Origin: Chromera velia
Lineage: Eukaryota > Sar > Chromeraceae
Direction: 5' to 3'
DNA length: 40,778 nt
Assembly (NCBI GenBank): GCA_018398765.1
Contig: JAHBMJ010000328.1
Location: 10,001 to 50,778 of the forward strand
The position numbers and the translations under genes are program-made. Shown here one piece after another: positions 1 through 9,254 of this stretch. Within the stretch, counting starts at the first letter, position 1. Every line of letters begins with the position of its first letter. The notes under the pieces are model-generated. The model made no database searches. It saw only the letters and a program-made list of their open reading frames with translations, and was not told where the DNA came from.

Positions 1-120
1 TGAGTCGAGAGAGTCTCTCTCTGTCGATAGATCTGTGCATGGAATTAATTGGGATGGGTGCTTTCGCATCTGACCGGAACATGGGTGCACATACAAAAAG
101 AATGTTTTTTACAGACTGGG

Positions 121-210
121 TTTTTTATCTCGGAACGGCTCCAGGAAGGGAATTTGATCTCGGAACGGCTCCAGGAAGGGGATTTTATCTCGGAACGGCT
201 CCAGGAAGTC
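121..210. repeat. 30-bp tandem repeat, 3 copies
   Basis: Three back-to-back 30-bp units share the core ATCTCGGAACGGCTCCAGGA at a fixed 30-base spacing (cores start at 127, 157 and 187). The first six bases of each unit vary. The repeat precedes the transporter exon and probably lies in its intron. The frame is open through it, so a coding role is not excluded. Confidence 0.85.
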
Positions 211-477
211 CTTTCACTCGGCCGATCGTCAAGATACCACGCAACCTTCTCTAACCCCCCATGAAGAGCAAATCCACTCTGCCTCTTTCGATGAATGGAA
301 AGGATAGGTTGAGGGCGTCTTCGATTGCCTCATCTCTGTCTTTTCTTTACGACTGATTCTCATGCACGTTCCTTTCCCCCTTCTGACGACTTTCTGTTTC
401 CTCCGTCGATTCGACTCCTTCCAACGATTGAAAGAGACCGCCCTGTCATTTGAATTTTTTGAATTCGTTTCGTGCAG

Positions 478-1169
478 GCACTTTTGCTCTGTACGCGTTT
501 TTGACTTTACTGGCCCTGCTGTTCACGTACACGTACATTCCTGAGACCAAGGGCAAGTCTCTTGAAGAAATCACGAAGTTCTTCGAAAAGAGACGAAAAA
601 GGAGACTCCTGTCGTTGTTCGGAAAGCGGTCGAGTCAGGCCAACACACACAGAAGGGGGTCTCCTCACGGCCTGTCGGGGCACTTCTCGTCCTCCGGGGG
701 GAATGGGGAGGCGCGCACAGTGACGATCGAAATGACCCCTGCAGGTCCTCCGGGGTCCTCCGATGACGGCGACATACGCGTGCACGGGTACGGGCACAGC
801 ACCACTCCAGTGAAGAGACCTCCAAGAGACCCTCTTGCCGACCCGGAACAGTCGGTCTCACCCTCCCGTCCTCATGCTCAGCACATGTACGGCTACACCG
901 CGACTGCTGCTCGGTCAGGTGAGAGCCTGGAGCGAGAGGAAAGTGGAAGTCAGGTCTATCGCCCCGCTGCAGCAGGGGGAGCAGGAGCGGGAGTGGGGTC
1001 TCGAGGGAGGAGTCGGACTTCTGTTGAGGGAATGGAAATGGAGGCGGGGGACAGGGAGAACTCGACGCAGTTTGATGACATAGATCTGAATGGCAGTCCT
1101 CGTTCAAGCTTTCCTGCTGCACCAGGCTCTGCTAATCCAAATAGTGGACAACACAAGTTCATGTACTAA
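478..1169 (+). CDS. MFS sugar transporter, C-terminal exon
   Basis: Last exon of a major facilitator superfamily sugar transporter (Sugar_tr type), a plasma- or organelle-membrane carrier. The exon opens after the acceptor TTCGTGCAG at 469-477, in phase 1. It encodes the final hydrophobic helix (FALYAFLTLLALLFTYTYI) followed by PETKGKSLEEI, the hallmark just after helix 12 of this family. A basic patch (EKRRKRR) and a long hydrophilic tail of roughly 190 residues, rich in Ser, Gly and Pro, run to a TAA at 1167-1169. The tail is much longer than usual for the family. Earlier exons lie left of the window or were not recognised. An ATG at 450 in the same frame is upstream of the splice site and is not taken as the start. 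The substrate cannot be told from this part. Confidence 0.85.
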
Positions 1170-1914
1170 ATTATATTGAATTCTCGTACATTTTAGAAGA
1201 TCATGCTAAGATGGTGATGATGATGATGATGACGATGATTGAAGGATGAGCAATTTTGATTCCTAAAGTCTTTTGAATTAACTTTGAATTGCATATATAA
1301 AAATCGATTTAGAATTAAAAAAAAAAAATTGAACATTTAAAAGCCATAAAGGCAGAGACATGCAGTTGTGTATCAAGGCCTTGAACCCCCCTGGCCTTCA
1401 AACAGCTATACCTAGAGGGTGGAGCGCGTGTTATACGCAGCTCTAAATGCAGTGGAACAGAAGACGGTGCACCATATTTTTATATAGTATTTTATTATAT
1501 ACAGACTCGCCGTTTCCACCAACTCAAGTCGCGTAGAGCTATCAACGATGCGTTCTCTTACCACAGATCGACTCAGCTTTGCATCGACTCCCGTCGATCC
1601 CTGAGGAGACGGCCTGAGAGCAACCACGAGAGATAGTTTGCCTCCTTGCTCGTGGAACAACCAGTTTAGCTCAACAATTGGTATCCGTCGTTTAATGGGG
1701 AAACAAGTCTCACTTCTACACGATGCCGTTCTGAAACCTTTTGGCCAGAAGGAAGAGAGCGCTTGCATTTGAGGAGGAAGATGGAGAAAGATGGAGAAGG
1801 AGACGGGAAGCAGTTTTTAGCAGTTCTGCAAACCTACCTGGGGAACAGACGCTAGTTCTTAAGGGTTCCTCACCAACTTGCAGTTAGACAGCACAAGCAG
1901 TTGGCGCACACGCA
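1170..1914. other. Intergenic, AT-rich; no supported gene
   Basis: This holds the 3' flank of the transporter, a (GAT)n tract near 1211-1240 and short A runs. A minus-strand open frame at 1412-1768 (118 codons) has no recognisable domain or clear splice sites, and I do not call it a gene. Confidence 0.6.
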
Positions 1915-3409
1915 TGTAGTGACCATGTTTGATTTGATTATATTTGATTTGATTTGATTTGATTTGAGCTTCAACCTCAAATATTTGATATTTGAGGTAA
2001 GATTTGAGTTAACCTCTTAGGGTTCCTTACTGAGTTACTGACTTACTGTCACTCTGATCATTTTTCTCATGACAATAGTTATCAGAACATTTCTGATGTG
2101 TGTTTCAAAAATTTAAAAAATATATATATATATAATTATAAATTATTAGTTCCGTAAAAAAAATATGCCTGTGTAGCAGTGTATATACACTAGTCACTGA
2201 GACTCACTCTAGTACTAATAGAGATTAAGAACGTAAAATTGATAGATTTGAAATTGCATATAACTTTTTGTTAATACGATAAAGTTAGAGCACGTACCAA
2301 AATTGAGGTGACAAACACTCAGCTTTATGGCACTTCCTTTTCCTCTTCTTCATGATCACTTTCTTCAATGTGAATCGAATCGATCGGTGGTGGGAGCTGC
2401 TGAGAGCTTTTTCTCTGGTTTTTCGGCTTTTCAGGAGTGGGTGCTCCTGGGCTTCTATTCGGTTGCGGAGAGATGACAACGGGGTGAGATGGAGAACCGT
2501 GCACACGTTTGCTATTGCTGTTGGTGTTGGAACCGTCCTGTTTCTAGGCAGCTAAGCATCCAGAGTTGGTAAGTTCGGCTACCCTCTGTGCCGCGCCAGG
2601 GCCGACAACAAGCCCCTTGTGTTGGAAGTGAATATAGAGAGGTCGGTAGCCTTCCTCACCCGGAGTGATAACTTTCTCAGGAGGGGGAAGTTTCCCCCCA
2701 GCCTTCTCAGCATTTGCGTCTGCGGCCGCCTCCTTTGGTTTTAAATTGGTCCTCCCACCGGGCCTTGCAGGAGCGGCCCCCCCTCCAGCACTGTCAGCAG
2801 CCCCCCCACTGCCTTTTCCCTTGCCTTTCTAGAACTGCTCCACACCGACAGGGAATGTGGTCGCAGCCTTTCGACGCTCGGGGTCAGGGGCATGCTGCAA
2901 TCTCTTGTGGTTCACATCCAAAATGTCCCAGTCATACAGCATGTCTCCGGTGGCGAATCGGTCAAAAGCGGGGTACCTCACCCGTGGATCCGTAAAATGT
3001 TTGTAGACGCTCAAAAAGGGGGCCGTAAAAGATGTTCCAGCACCAGAAAAGTCAACACAGCTGTTCGGGAAAACGTTCAGCTGATCGGTTTACCTCTGCA
3101 TGAAGTAAAAAGGGGTGAAACGTCAATTTCAGTGCAGCTCAAAACGTTTCTTTTTTGAGAGCAAACCATCAAGATTTAGGTTTTTCTGAAATTTTTCATT
3201 TGAATCAGCATGCGTGACGGATCGGTACTTACAAAAGTTTTTTCGGGACCTTCATATTTGAGGTTGAAAGTCATATTGATCAAATATTTGATCGTATTTG
3301 ATAGGTCTTTAAACACTAGGTCCTCCCTGACTGGATATTTGATTTGAGCTTAAGCCCTACCTCAAATCAAATCAAATCAAATCAAATCAAATCAAAGATG
3401 GTCACTACA
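1915..3409. mobile_element. DNA transposon with (ATTTG)n-rich TIRs
   Basis: The left end TGTAGTGACCATGTTTGATT at 1915 is matched, inverted, by the right end finishing ATGGTCACTACA at 3409. The two ends agree for about 25 bases with one mismatch, and both continue into (GATTT)n or its complement. Subterminal AAATATTTGAT palindromes also occur at both ends. The element is flanked on both sides by CGCA (1911-1914 and 3410-3413), a probable 4-bp target duplication. It is about 1.5 kb long. No transposase motif was recognised, so it is probably non-autonomous. Its interior carries the broken frame described separately. Confidence 0.75.
2325..3080 (-). pseudogene. Broken reading frame inside the TIR element
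   Basis: A single frame of 252 codons runs from a possible acceptor (CCGATCAG, 3081-3088) to a TAA at 2325-2327. It is interrupted only by two TAG codons, at about 2830 and 2550, with no frameshift. The first part is compact and protein-like (for example DPRVRYPAFDRF and GDMLYDWDILDVNHKR). After the first TAG it is low-complexity Gly/Ala/Lys, then a short ordered stretch (GYRPLYIHFQHKGLVVGPG), then Pro/Ser-rich sequence, ending in an acidic tail (EESDHEEEEKE). I do not recognise the family. It could be a captured host gene fragment (an acceptor is present) or a non-transposase element protein. Both stops are one C-to-T step from CAG. Confidence 0.55.
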
Positions 3410-4365
3410 CGCATGCTGAGTGCGAAACACTGGCAACGGGGTCAGACGGATGAGGTTTTCTCCCTTTTTGGGAAGTAACTCGCGGAATGGGGACAAAACC
3501 AAGCCAGGCTACCGTTTTTACCCATCTCTTCAGCCGTCTCCGTCATTCTACCAGCGTCTGCCTCAAAACAGGCAGGCTAGAAGGAGCTTTGAGGCGAGAT
3601 ATGAAGGTGAAAGGGCGCAACCTAACCTAGCCTATCAGAATGAAGGTTCTTTGGCTCTTCTTTCTTCTGATTGAGCTAGATTTCGGCAGAAAGAGGACAA
3701 GGCCACGCGTTCTATATGAGCATGTAAGACCATTCTGCTTTGCCGCAGGAATTCAGTGAGTGACCGTCACAGGAAAGCCGTTCTTGCCTATGTTATTTTC
3801 TTTCATAGGAGAAGACTACCCTAGCAGTGTGTCCAGCTGCGTATTGAACCAGCTGAACGTTAGACGCTCATTTATAGGCCAATAGCGATGGTGAATGATA
3901 ATGATATATGATGATGAGACAGACTCGGATTCAATGATGTTATCATGTTAATTCGATTTCTGATCTTATTTCATCTCAATTCCATAAAATGTTTTAACAT
4001 GGATGTATCTTAAATTTTTGATGAGCGGTTTCACTTAATTAATTATTCATCAGTTTTTTTTCTTTAGTTTTTACTGCTTGTACATGTATACTCACGACGA
4101 TATATCGATACACGACGAGTTATGACTTAAAGAACCCACAAGGCGGTACGTACCTAGGGACTACCTGGTCCTGGGGTCCAGGGAGTCTTTTTTTAGATAG
4201 GCAGATCTCCGTGGCGCGGAAGGTGCCACGGGCAGTTCTCGGTGGGCAGTTTGTTCACTCTATATATTTTAGGGCGAAGATGAGGAACAGTTTAAAATTT
4301 TTTTTCAGGGACAAATCGATCTTGGCCACAAGGCGGGACGCCCAACGTCATCCAACAGACCCGAC
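3410..4365. other. Non-coding stretch; no gene recognised
   Basis: The region is mostly AT-rich with short palindromic words (for example CGATATATCGATAC near 4098). An open frame at 3420-3674 (+) has no domain that I can see and starts within a few bases of the TIR element. No supported gene. Confidence 0.5.
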
Positions 4366-4577
4366 CCTGTCGCGAAGACAGTCATGATCTTCACGGCGTC
4401 AAACCGGGGGGTGTCCTTGGCGACGAAGGCGGAGTAGCCACAGAGCAGAACGGCGATCATCAGAAACAGTGCGACTGCCCACCCCAGTGTCCCCTTTCTG
4501 TCAGCACATTCACGGCAGCGAACCTCACTCCCATTCCTCAGCAAGTACCATCCGTCCTTGCACTCATTGCACAGAGG
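4366..4577 (-). CDS. Cys-rich receptor-like protein, one exon
   Basis: The exon follows the acceptor GTGCGTGCAG and encodes LCNECKDGWYLLRNGS, then a second Cys pair (VRCREC), a transmembrane helix (LGWAVALFLMIAVLLCGY) and a juxtamembrane KIMTVFATG. This order of Cys-rich knot, one helix and a K-I-hydrophobic segment is typical of large ephrin-receptor-like/GCC2-GCC3 membrane proteins common in protists. The 3' end at 4366 (donor GTCGGG) is a guess; the frame stays open to about 4305. No other exon of such a gene was found. The next same-strand coding segment upstream (4832-4889) belongs to a GH31 remnant in a different splice phase, so this is a gene fragment or part of a chimera. Confidence 0.5.
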
Positions 4578-4579
4578 CT

Positions 4580-4600
4580 GCACGCACACACACACGCACA

Positions 4601-4653
<53 letters not shown>

Positions 4654-5211
4654 AGAGACACAGACACAGACACACACACACACACTCTCTCACACACACA
4701 AAATTAAAATCAATAGACAGGGGGCGGGAAAAGGAGGTGCAAGAACACGCTGTCAGCCTGAGGATTGCACCAACACGAGTACAGGGAAGGGAGGCAGCAC
4801 AGAAAAGGAAAGAGGCCACGGACGGACGGACCGCTCGCCCATGCAGACTCTCCAGACCAGCACGATCCTGTGAACAGAGAGCCGTCATCCTGCAGTGACA
4901 ACACGAAAGGAGAACAAACAAGAACGGAGAGGGGCGGAGAAGAGGTAGAGACAGAGAGAGCACTGGTGTTTGCGTGAGCACAAAGAAAGCAAGAAACCCG
5001 TCTTATATGCATATGGAAACTGTTAAGTGGATGGACCATTCCACTTTTGCCAAAGAAGCACTGCTTAGTTTTGACCGCTAATTTTGTTTCTTTAAGAGCC
5101 GCACGCAGAGAAACATACCCCCACACATTCAAGACAGAATCTCACTCTCGCTCGCTCTAATTCTCGCTCTCGCTCTCTGAGACTCTCTCTCTCTCTCTCT
5201 TTCTCTCTTTC

Positions 5212-5287
<76 letters not shown>

Positions 5288-5594
5288 CTCAGAGAGAGAG
5301 GATCGGAGACAAAGAAACAGAGAGATACAGACAGAGAGAGACAGAGAAGCGCGCAGGGACAAAGTTGCTAGCTGACTCACTCACTCGCTGACCGACCGAC
5401 GTACTGTCGAGGCCTCGAGCATCAAGAAGGTCCTGTTCAAATTCAGAATTAAAAGAGATTACGGAGAATCATTGAAGACATGAAAGCAGTATGAAGAACA
5501 CACAGAGCAGAGAAGCTCACATAAACAGACGAAAACAGCGAGGGGAAGGAAAGAGCTCAGCGAGTGACACAACGCACCCTTCCACCCCTCTGAT

Positions 5595-5631
<37 letters not shown>

Positions 5632-5706
5632 ATTAAGCATACACACACAAGCATATATACACACACATATACACACACAAGCATACACACGCGCGCGCGC
5701 TCACAG

Positions 5707-5736
<30 letters not shown>
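4580..5736. repeat. CA/GA/CT microsatellite clusters
   Basis: Long dinucleotide tracts: (CA)n then (GA)n at 4583-4690, (CT)n/(CA)n/(GA)n at 5180-5280, and (CT)n/(CA)n at 5596-5735. They fill the presumed introns of the GH31 remnant. Those at 4583 and 5735 directly abut splice sites, so on the transcribed strand a TG-rich tract borders the donor or acceptor. Open frames here (Leu/Ser/Cys-Val or Thr-His polymers) are repeat translations, not genes. Confidence 0.9.
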
Positions 5737-5738
<2 letters not shown>

Positions 5739-6239
5739 AGCACCTTGTAGACAAAATGCGAGTCGTCCTTCTTCAAATGGGGGTCGTGAAGTATGACCCC
5801 TCTCCTCTCCATATCGTCCAGCTTCTTCATCATTCCCTCAGGATCGGGGAACCGATATGGGTCCCACGTCCAGTATCTGCAGTCAATTTAAATTAATTTT
5901 TCAGGACATACACCCTTGTACATACACACGCAACGCAGGCAGATAGAACTGGGACTCATTCACTCATGCGATCGGCCAGTGAGTCAGTCACCAAGTCGGT
6001 TCTTCTGTGTGCATGCACTGAAAACAGCGTCCCACCAAGTCCATGCAGAATCTCATCGTTGAAGAGATCCATACACACCCACTCCCTGTTATGGTCTCTC
6101 CTTCCGCTGTCATGGTGTCTTCCCTTCCCTTCGCTTCTCTCGTACCTCTTCCCGTCTGTGTGTCCGATGTCCATCCACACTGTGTCGACAGGGATCCCCA
6201 GACTGTCAAAGCCGTCGGTCCAGTCCCGCACGTCCTTCT

Positions 6240-6328
6240 GCAGTCAGTCAGTCAGTCAGTCAGTCGAGGAGTGGAGTCTTTTGATGACTAATGGCTAGTC
6301 TGTCAAGGAGTTTTATCGGCCCCGTTTG

Positions 6329-6378
<50 letters not shown>

Positions 6379-6751
6379 GTCTTTGCCTTTCGTGCGTGTG
6401 GGTATGTTTGCATTTTGTTTGCATCTGTGCTGAGAGGGTCGGAGGGTGGGTGGGTGGTACATATGTCAGCAGATGGGCTTTCGGTTGCTCGTGGCTTCAG
6501 TCTGAGCACAATCAAAACAGGCAGTGCGAATTCACCTGTTTCCTTCCTCAGATCTCTGATGAAATACAGCGAGACGAACGAGACCGCCTGACCGAAAGAA
6601 TCCCGTCGTCCCATGGAGTTGCATGCCTCGAGAGAGAGAGATCTGCGGGAGAGGGCCCCGAGAGGAGACAGATCACAGGAAGGAAAGGGGAGGGGAGAAA
6701 AAGTGGAGCGATCTTTCGGGTTAGGCAACATGAATGCGATTCAGAACAACG

Positions 6752-6791
<40 letters not shown>

Positions 6792-6800
6792 CAAATGCCA
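6240..6800. repeat. CAGT, CT and GACA microsatellites
   Basis: (CAGT)n at 6241-6264 directly forms the 3' splice-site tract of the GH31 segment 6146-6237. A (CT)n run lies at 6331-6370 and (GACA)n at 6752-6790. All fall between GH31 segments. Confidence 0.9.
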
Positions 6801-7743
6801 AAGGACATATTCAATCGTGTGATTGAAGTGAACAAACGAAGACACGACGTGAGGGAGGAAGTACAGAAACCAAATCAGAGAGGGCTACACGCAAGTTAGT
6901 GAAAATCAGTTGCTAAAATGCACATCAAGAGAAACGGTCAAAGAAGAGAAAAGGACAGAAAGTCAACCAGACAGACCGCTAAGAGCTTGAGCCGACGGAG
7001 GAAAGAAAAACAAATCCCTCAAACAACCGACCGACCGAGAAAAGCTCACAGATCCAGAGAACCGGACTCAGAAGTCCACCAGCTGTGTGCCCCCTTTTCT
7101 CCTTTCTGCAAGTCTACCGTTGTTCGAAAAGACACCAGAGAACTGAGCGCCCTTCTTTGTCTCGTGCCGCACTGCCAAGAAAGGAACAGACCCGTATGTA
7201 CACGTGTGTGGGTTTTCTTTCTTTCCATATTCGTCCACATTGAAGAGTCTGTAGCCGGAAGAAACAGGGAGAAAGAGTCGTGTGGGTGAATGGGCACGAA
7301 GAATCGCCAACAAAAAACAGAATGCAGTTTCAGAAGACATCCCTTTGCAAAAAGCAAATGACGTTGCACGAACGGCAAGAATCGCGAAAGGAAGAGAACA
7401 ACGGCAGAGGAAAACCAGACGACATGCACAGAGACCAACGGACAGAGGGGCGAAATAGACCGACCTACCTGTAGGGTTCGTCTCCGAAGAGAATTTCCAA
7501 ATCCGTGTAGTGAGAAGGAAGCCCAGAGGCGTTTCTTCCTGCAGCAGACGGGAGGGAGGGTTGGAAAAAGGGAGAGAGGGTGGAAAGGAGGTAAATTGAA
7601 TCAAGGAAAGGTCTGGAGGAACCGAAAGGATACAAAGCACAGATCTAGCTGCACATGGACAAAAAAGGACAGACGGAAAAGTTTGACTTCAGTGGAGGAG
7701 GTAAATAAGCAGGGAGACAGGCAAGCAAAATAGTGAATGTGGT

Positions 7744-7976
7744 TCTGCTGAAGGAAGGAAGGAAGGAAGGAAGGGAGGAAGAAAGAAAAAAAGAAACAAA
7801 GAAAGAAACAAAGAAGGAAAGAAAGAAAGAAAGAAAGAAAGGAAGGAAGAAAGGAAGAAAGGAAGAAAGAAACAAAGAACGAAAGAAAGGAAGAAAGGAA
7901 GAAAGAAAGAAAGAAAGAAAGAAAGGAAGAAAGGAAGAAAGAAACAAAGAAGGAAAGAAAGGAAGAAAGGAAGAAA

Positions 7977-8040
<64 letters not shown>
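7744..8040. repeat. GAAA/GGAA microsatellite
   Basis: About 300 bases of degenerate (GGAA)n/(GAAA)n end in (GA)n, with purines on the + strand. It lies in the presumed intron between GH31 segments 8292-8429 and 7469-7538, so the transcript would read as a pyrimidine tract. Long Phe/Leu/Ser or Lys/Glu/Arg frames across it are not genes. Confidence 0.95.
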
Positions 8041-8513
8041 AAGATCACAAAAGACGCCGGGAAGGAGGGACACACAAGTGATAGAGGTGACGGGCAGGAA
8101 AGGGAAGGAGAGAGGGAAAGCAGGCTTGAGGGAGAGGGGACAAAAGACAGAGACTCAGACAGAGAAAGAGAGTGCACCTCCAGTGAGGGAAAAAAAGTAA
8201 CACAAACGGGAACCGTTTTCCTATCAGAAGAAAAAAAAGCAACGCAAATCTCAGAACAGGGGCAAAACAATTCTCTGACCGACCAACCCACCTCCAACGA
8301 AGGTGACGACAATGGCGACAGACGATGGTCCCTTCTGATTGGTGTCTATCACGTCAGGAGGGCCCCGTTTTCCGAAAGGGTCGGACACATGCTCCCATCC
8401 CTCCCCCGAGACTTTAGACGAGACTACAACTGCATGTCCTTGTCTTTGCACTTCGGCCTATTGCGCTTTGTGCGTCTCACTGTCCCTAGCCCTGACCAAA
8501 TCTATCAGGGAAT

Positions 8514-9011
8514 ATGAGGTCTAAAACCACAGACCCCAGAGTACCCACGGCTCCGTGCACACCGGGGTATAATGGAAGGCTTCCCCTTATTGAGGCCCTG
8601 ATAGGGGGTGACCGTGATTCAGAGTCTGAGAGTGAGTCAGGTTCTGAGACTGAGTCAGAATCTCAGACTGGCACTCTGATTCCCAGAATTGTTACCTTAC
8701 TTCTAAACGGAGGAGCAGATTCGAATGAAATCGGTCTGCTCATCGATGATGACCGTCATCCCGACGTCGGTCTGCAGTCTTGCCCTCTCAAAGGCTGTTT
8801 CGCAACCTCCCTGCAGGCGCTCGTACACCGATACTATATGTGGGAGATATACCATTGCAGGGGTTTTGAACGGGACAGAAACGAATTTAGGGAGCTCGCA
8901 AAGCTCCTGATTGATCACGGAGCTCGCTGCCCCGCGCCGCCTGCTTCCTCTTTTACACAAATGAACGCTCTTGGCGTCTCCTTCTCCCCCCCCTCTTTAC
9001 CCCTCTCTTAG
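8514..9011 (+). pseudogene. Ankyrin-type fragment, + strand copy
   Basis: The frame encodes LPLIEAL, an acidic Ser/Glu run (DSESESESGSETESES), then IVTLLLNGGAD, SLQALVHRYY and ELAKLLIDHGARCP, which are ankyrin-like helices and loops. It corresponds piece for piece to the middle of the minus-strand ankyrin gene (VPLIESL, VQWGADPN, SLQAAVQ, TAQLLISHGAKCP near 10430-10750). It is therefore a partial, inverted paralogue. There is no upstream exon (an in-frame TGA lies at 8493), and the 3' end runs into a tandem repeat and the N gap. The ATG at 8514 falls in mid-domain by homology and is probably not a real start. Confidence 0.6.
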
Positions 9012-9116
9012 ACAAATTAACGCCTTCGGCCTCCGTCGGCCTCTCCCTGTCCCCCCTCTGTTTTAGACAAATTAACGCCTTCGGCCTCCGTCGGCCTCTC
9101 CCTGCCCCCCCCCCCC
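9008..9116. repeat. 55-bp tandem repeat beside assembly gap
   Basis: Two near-identical units start TTAGACAAATTAACGCCTTC at 9008 and 9063, each ending in a C-rich run. A degenerate earlier copy starts near 8952. The last unit ends in a poly-C run at the gap, which probably caused the assembly break. Confidence 0.85.
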
Positions 9117-9136
9117 NNNNNNNNNNNNNNNNNNNN
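9117..9136. other. Assembly gap (20 N)
   Basis: Twenty N lie between two poly-C runs. True gap length and the orientation of the two sides are unknown. Confidence 0.98.
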
Positions 9137-9254
9137 CCCCCCCCTGGCCAGCACTACGGCCCAAAAAACTTAGCCTACCTCCCCCCGTCTTTTAGCGCTA
9201 CGGGGCTGGCTCCAGACGGGGGGGTAAGGGTAGTCCATATAGGATTATACACCC

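Larger units (their letters stand above)
4832..8429 (-). pseudogene. GH31 alpha-glucosidase remnant (glucosidase II alpha-like)
   Basis: Six segments in the right order match the N-terminal and early catalytic parts of family GH31: 8292-8429 (GPSSVAIVVTF), 7469-7538 (ASGLPSHYTDLEI...DEPYR), 7050-7248 (RLFNVDEYG, YGSVPFL, then SESGSLDL), 6146-6237 (GIPVDTVWMDIGHTDGKR), 5744-5876 (YWTWDPYRFPDPEGM, DPHLKKD) and 4832-4889 (GSLFTGSCWSGES). Most junctions agree in phase. GH31 enzymes trim glucose from glycans or alpha-glucans. The gene looks dead. Within 7050-7248 the frame slips between GVFSNN and TTVDLQKG. The segment expected to hold HQxRW is only vestigial (about 6548-6646). CWPG has become CWSG. 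The WNDMNEP nucleophile block and everything after it, plus the first roughly 150-200 residues, are missing. Assembly error is the main alternative. Confidence 0.8.

Noticed and set aside
450-477. ATG at 450 as start of the transporter exon
   Set aside because: It lies upstream of a clear acceptor (TTCGTGCAG), and homology requires preceding helices.
4305-4981. Frames with Cys-Val and Leu-Ser polymers
   Set aside because: Dinucleotide repeats read in frame. Only the non-repeat Cys-rich part at 4366-4577 is kept.
7645-8312. Long Phe/Leu/Ser and Lys/Glu frames
   Set aside because: They are translations of a (GAAA)n/(GGAA)n microsatellite in an intron. The same applies at 16008-16466 and 35334-35819.
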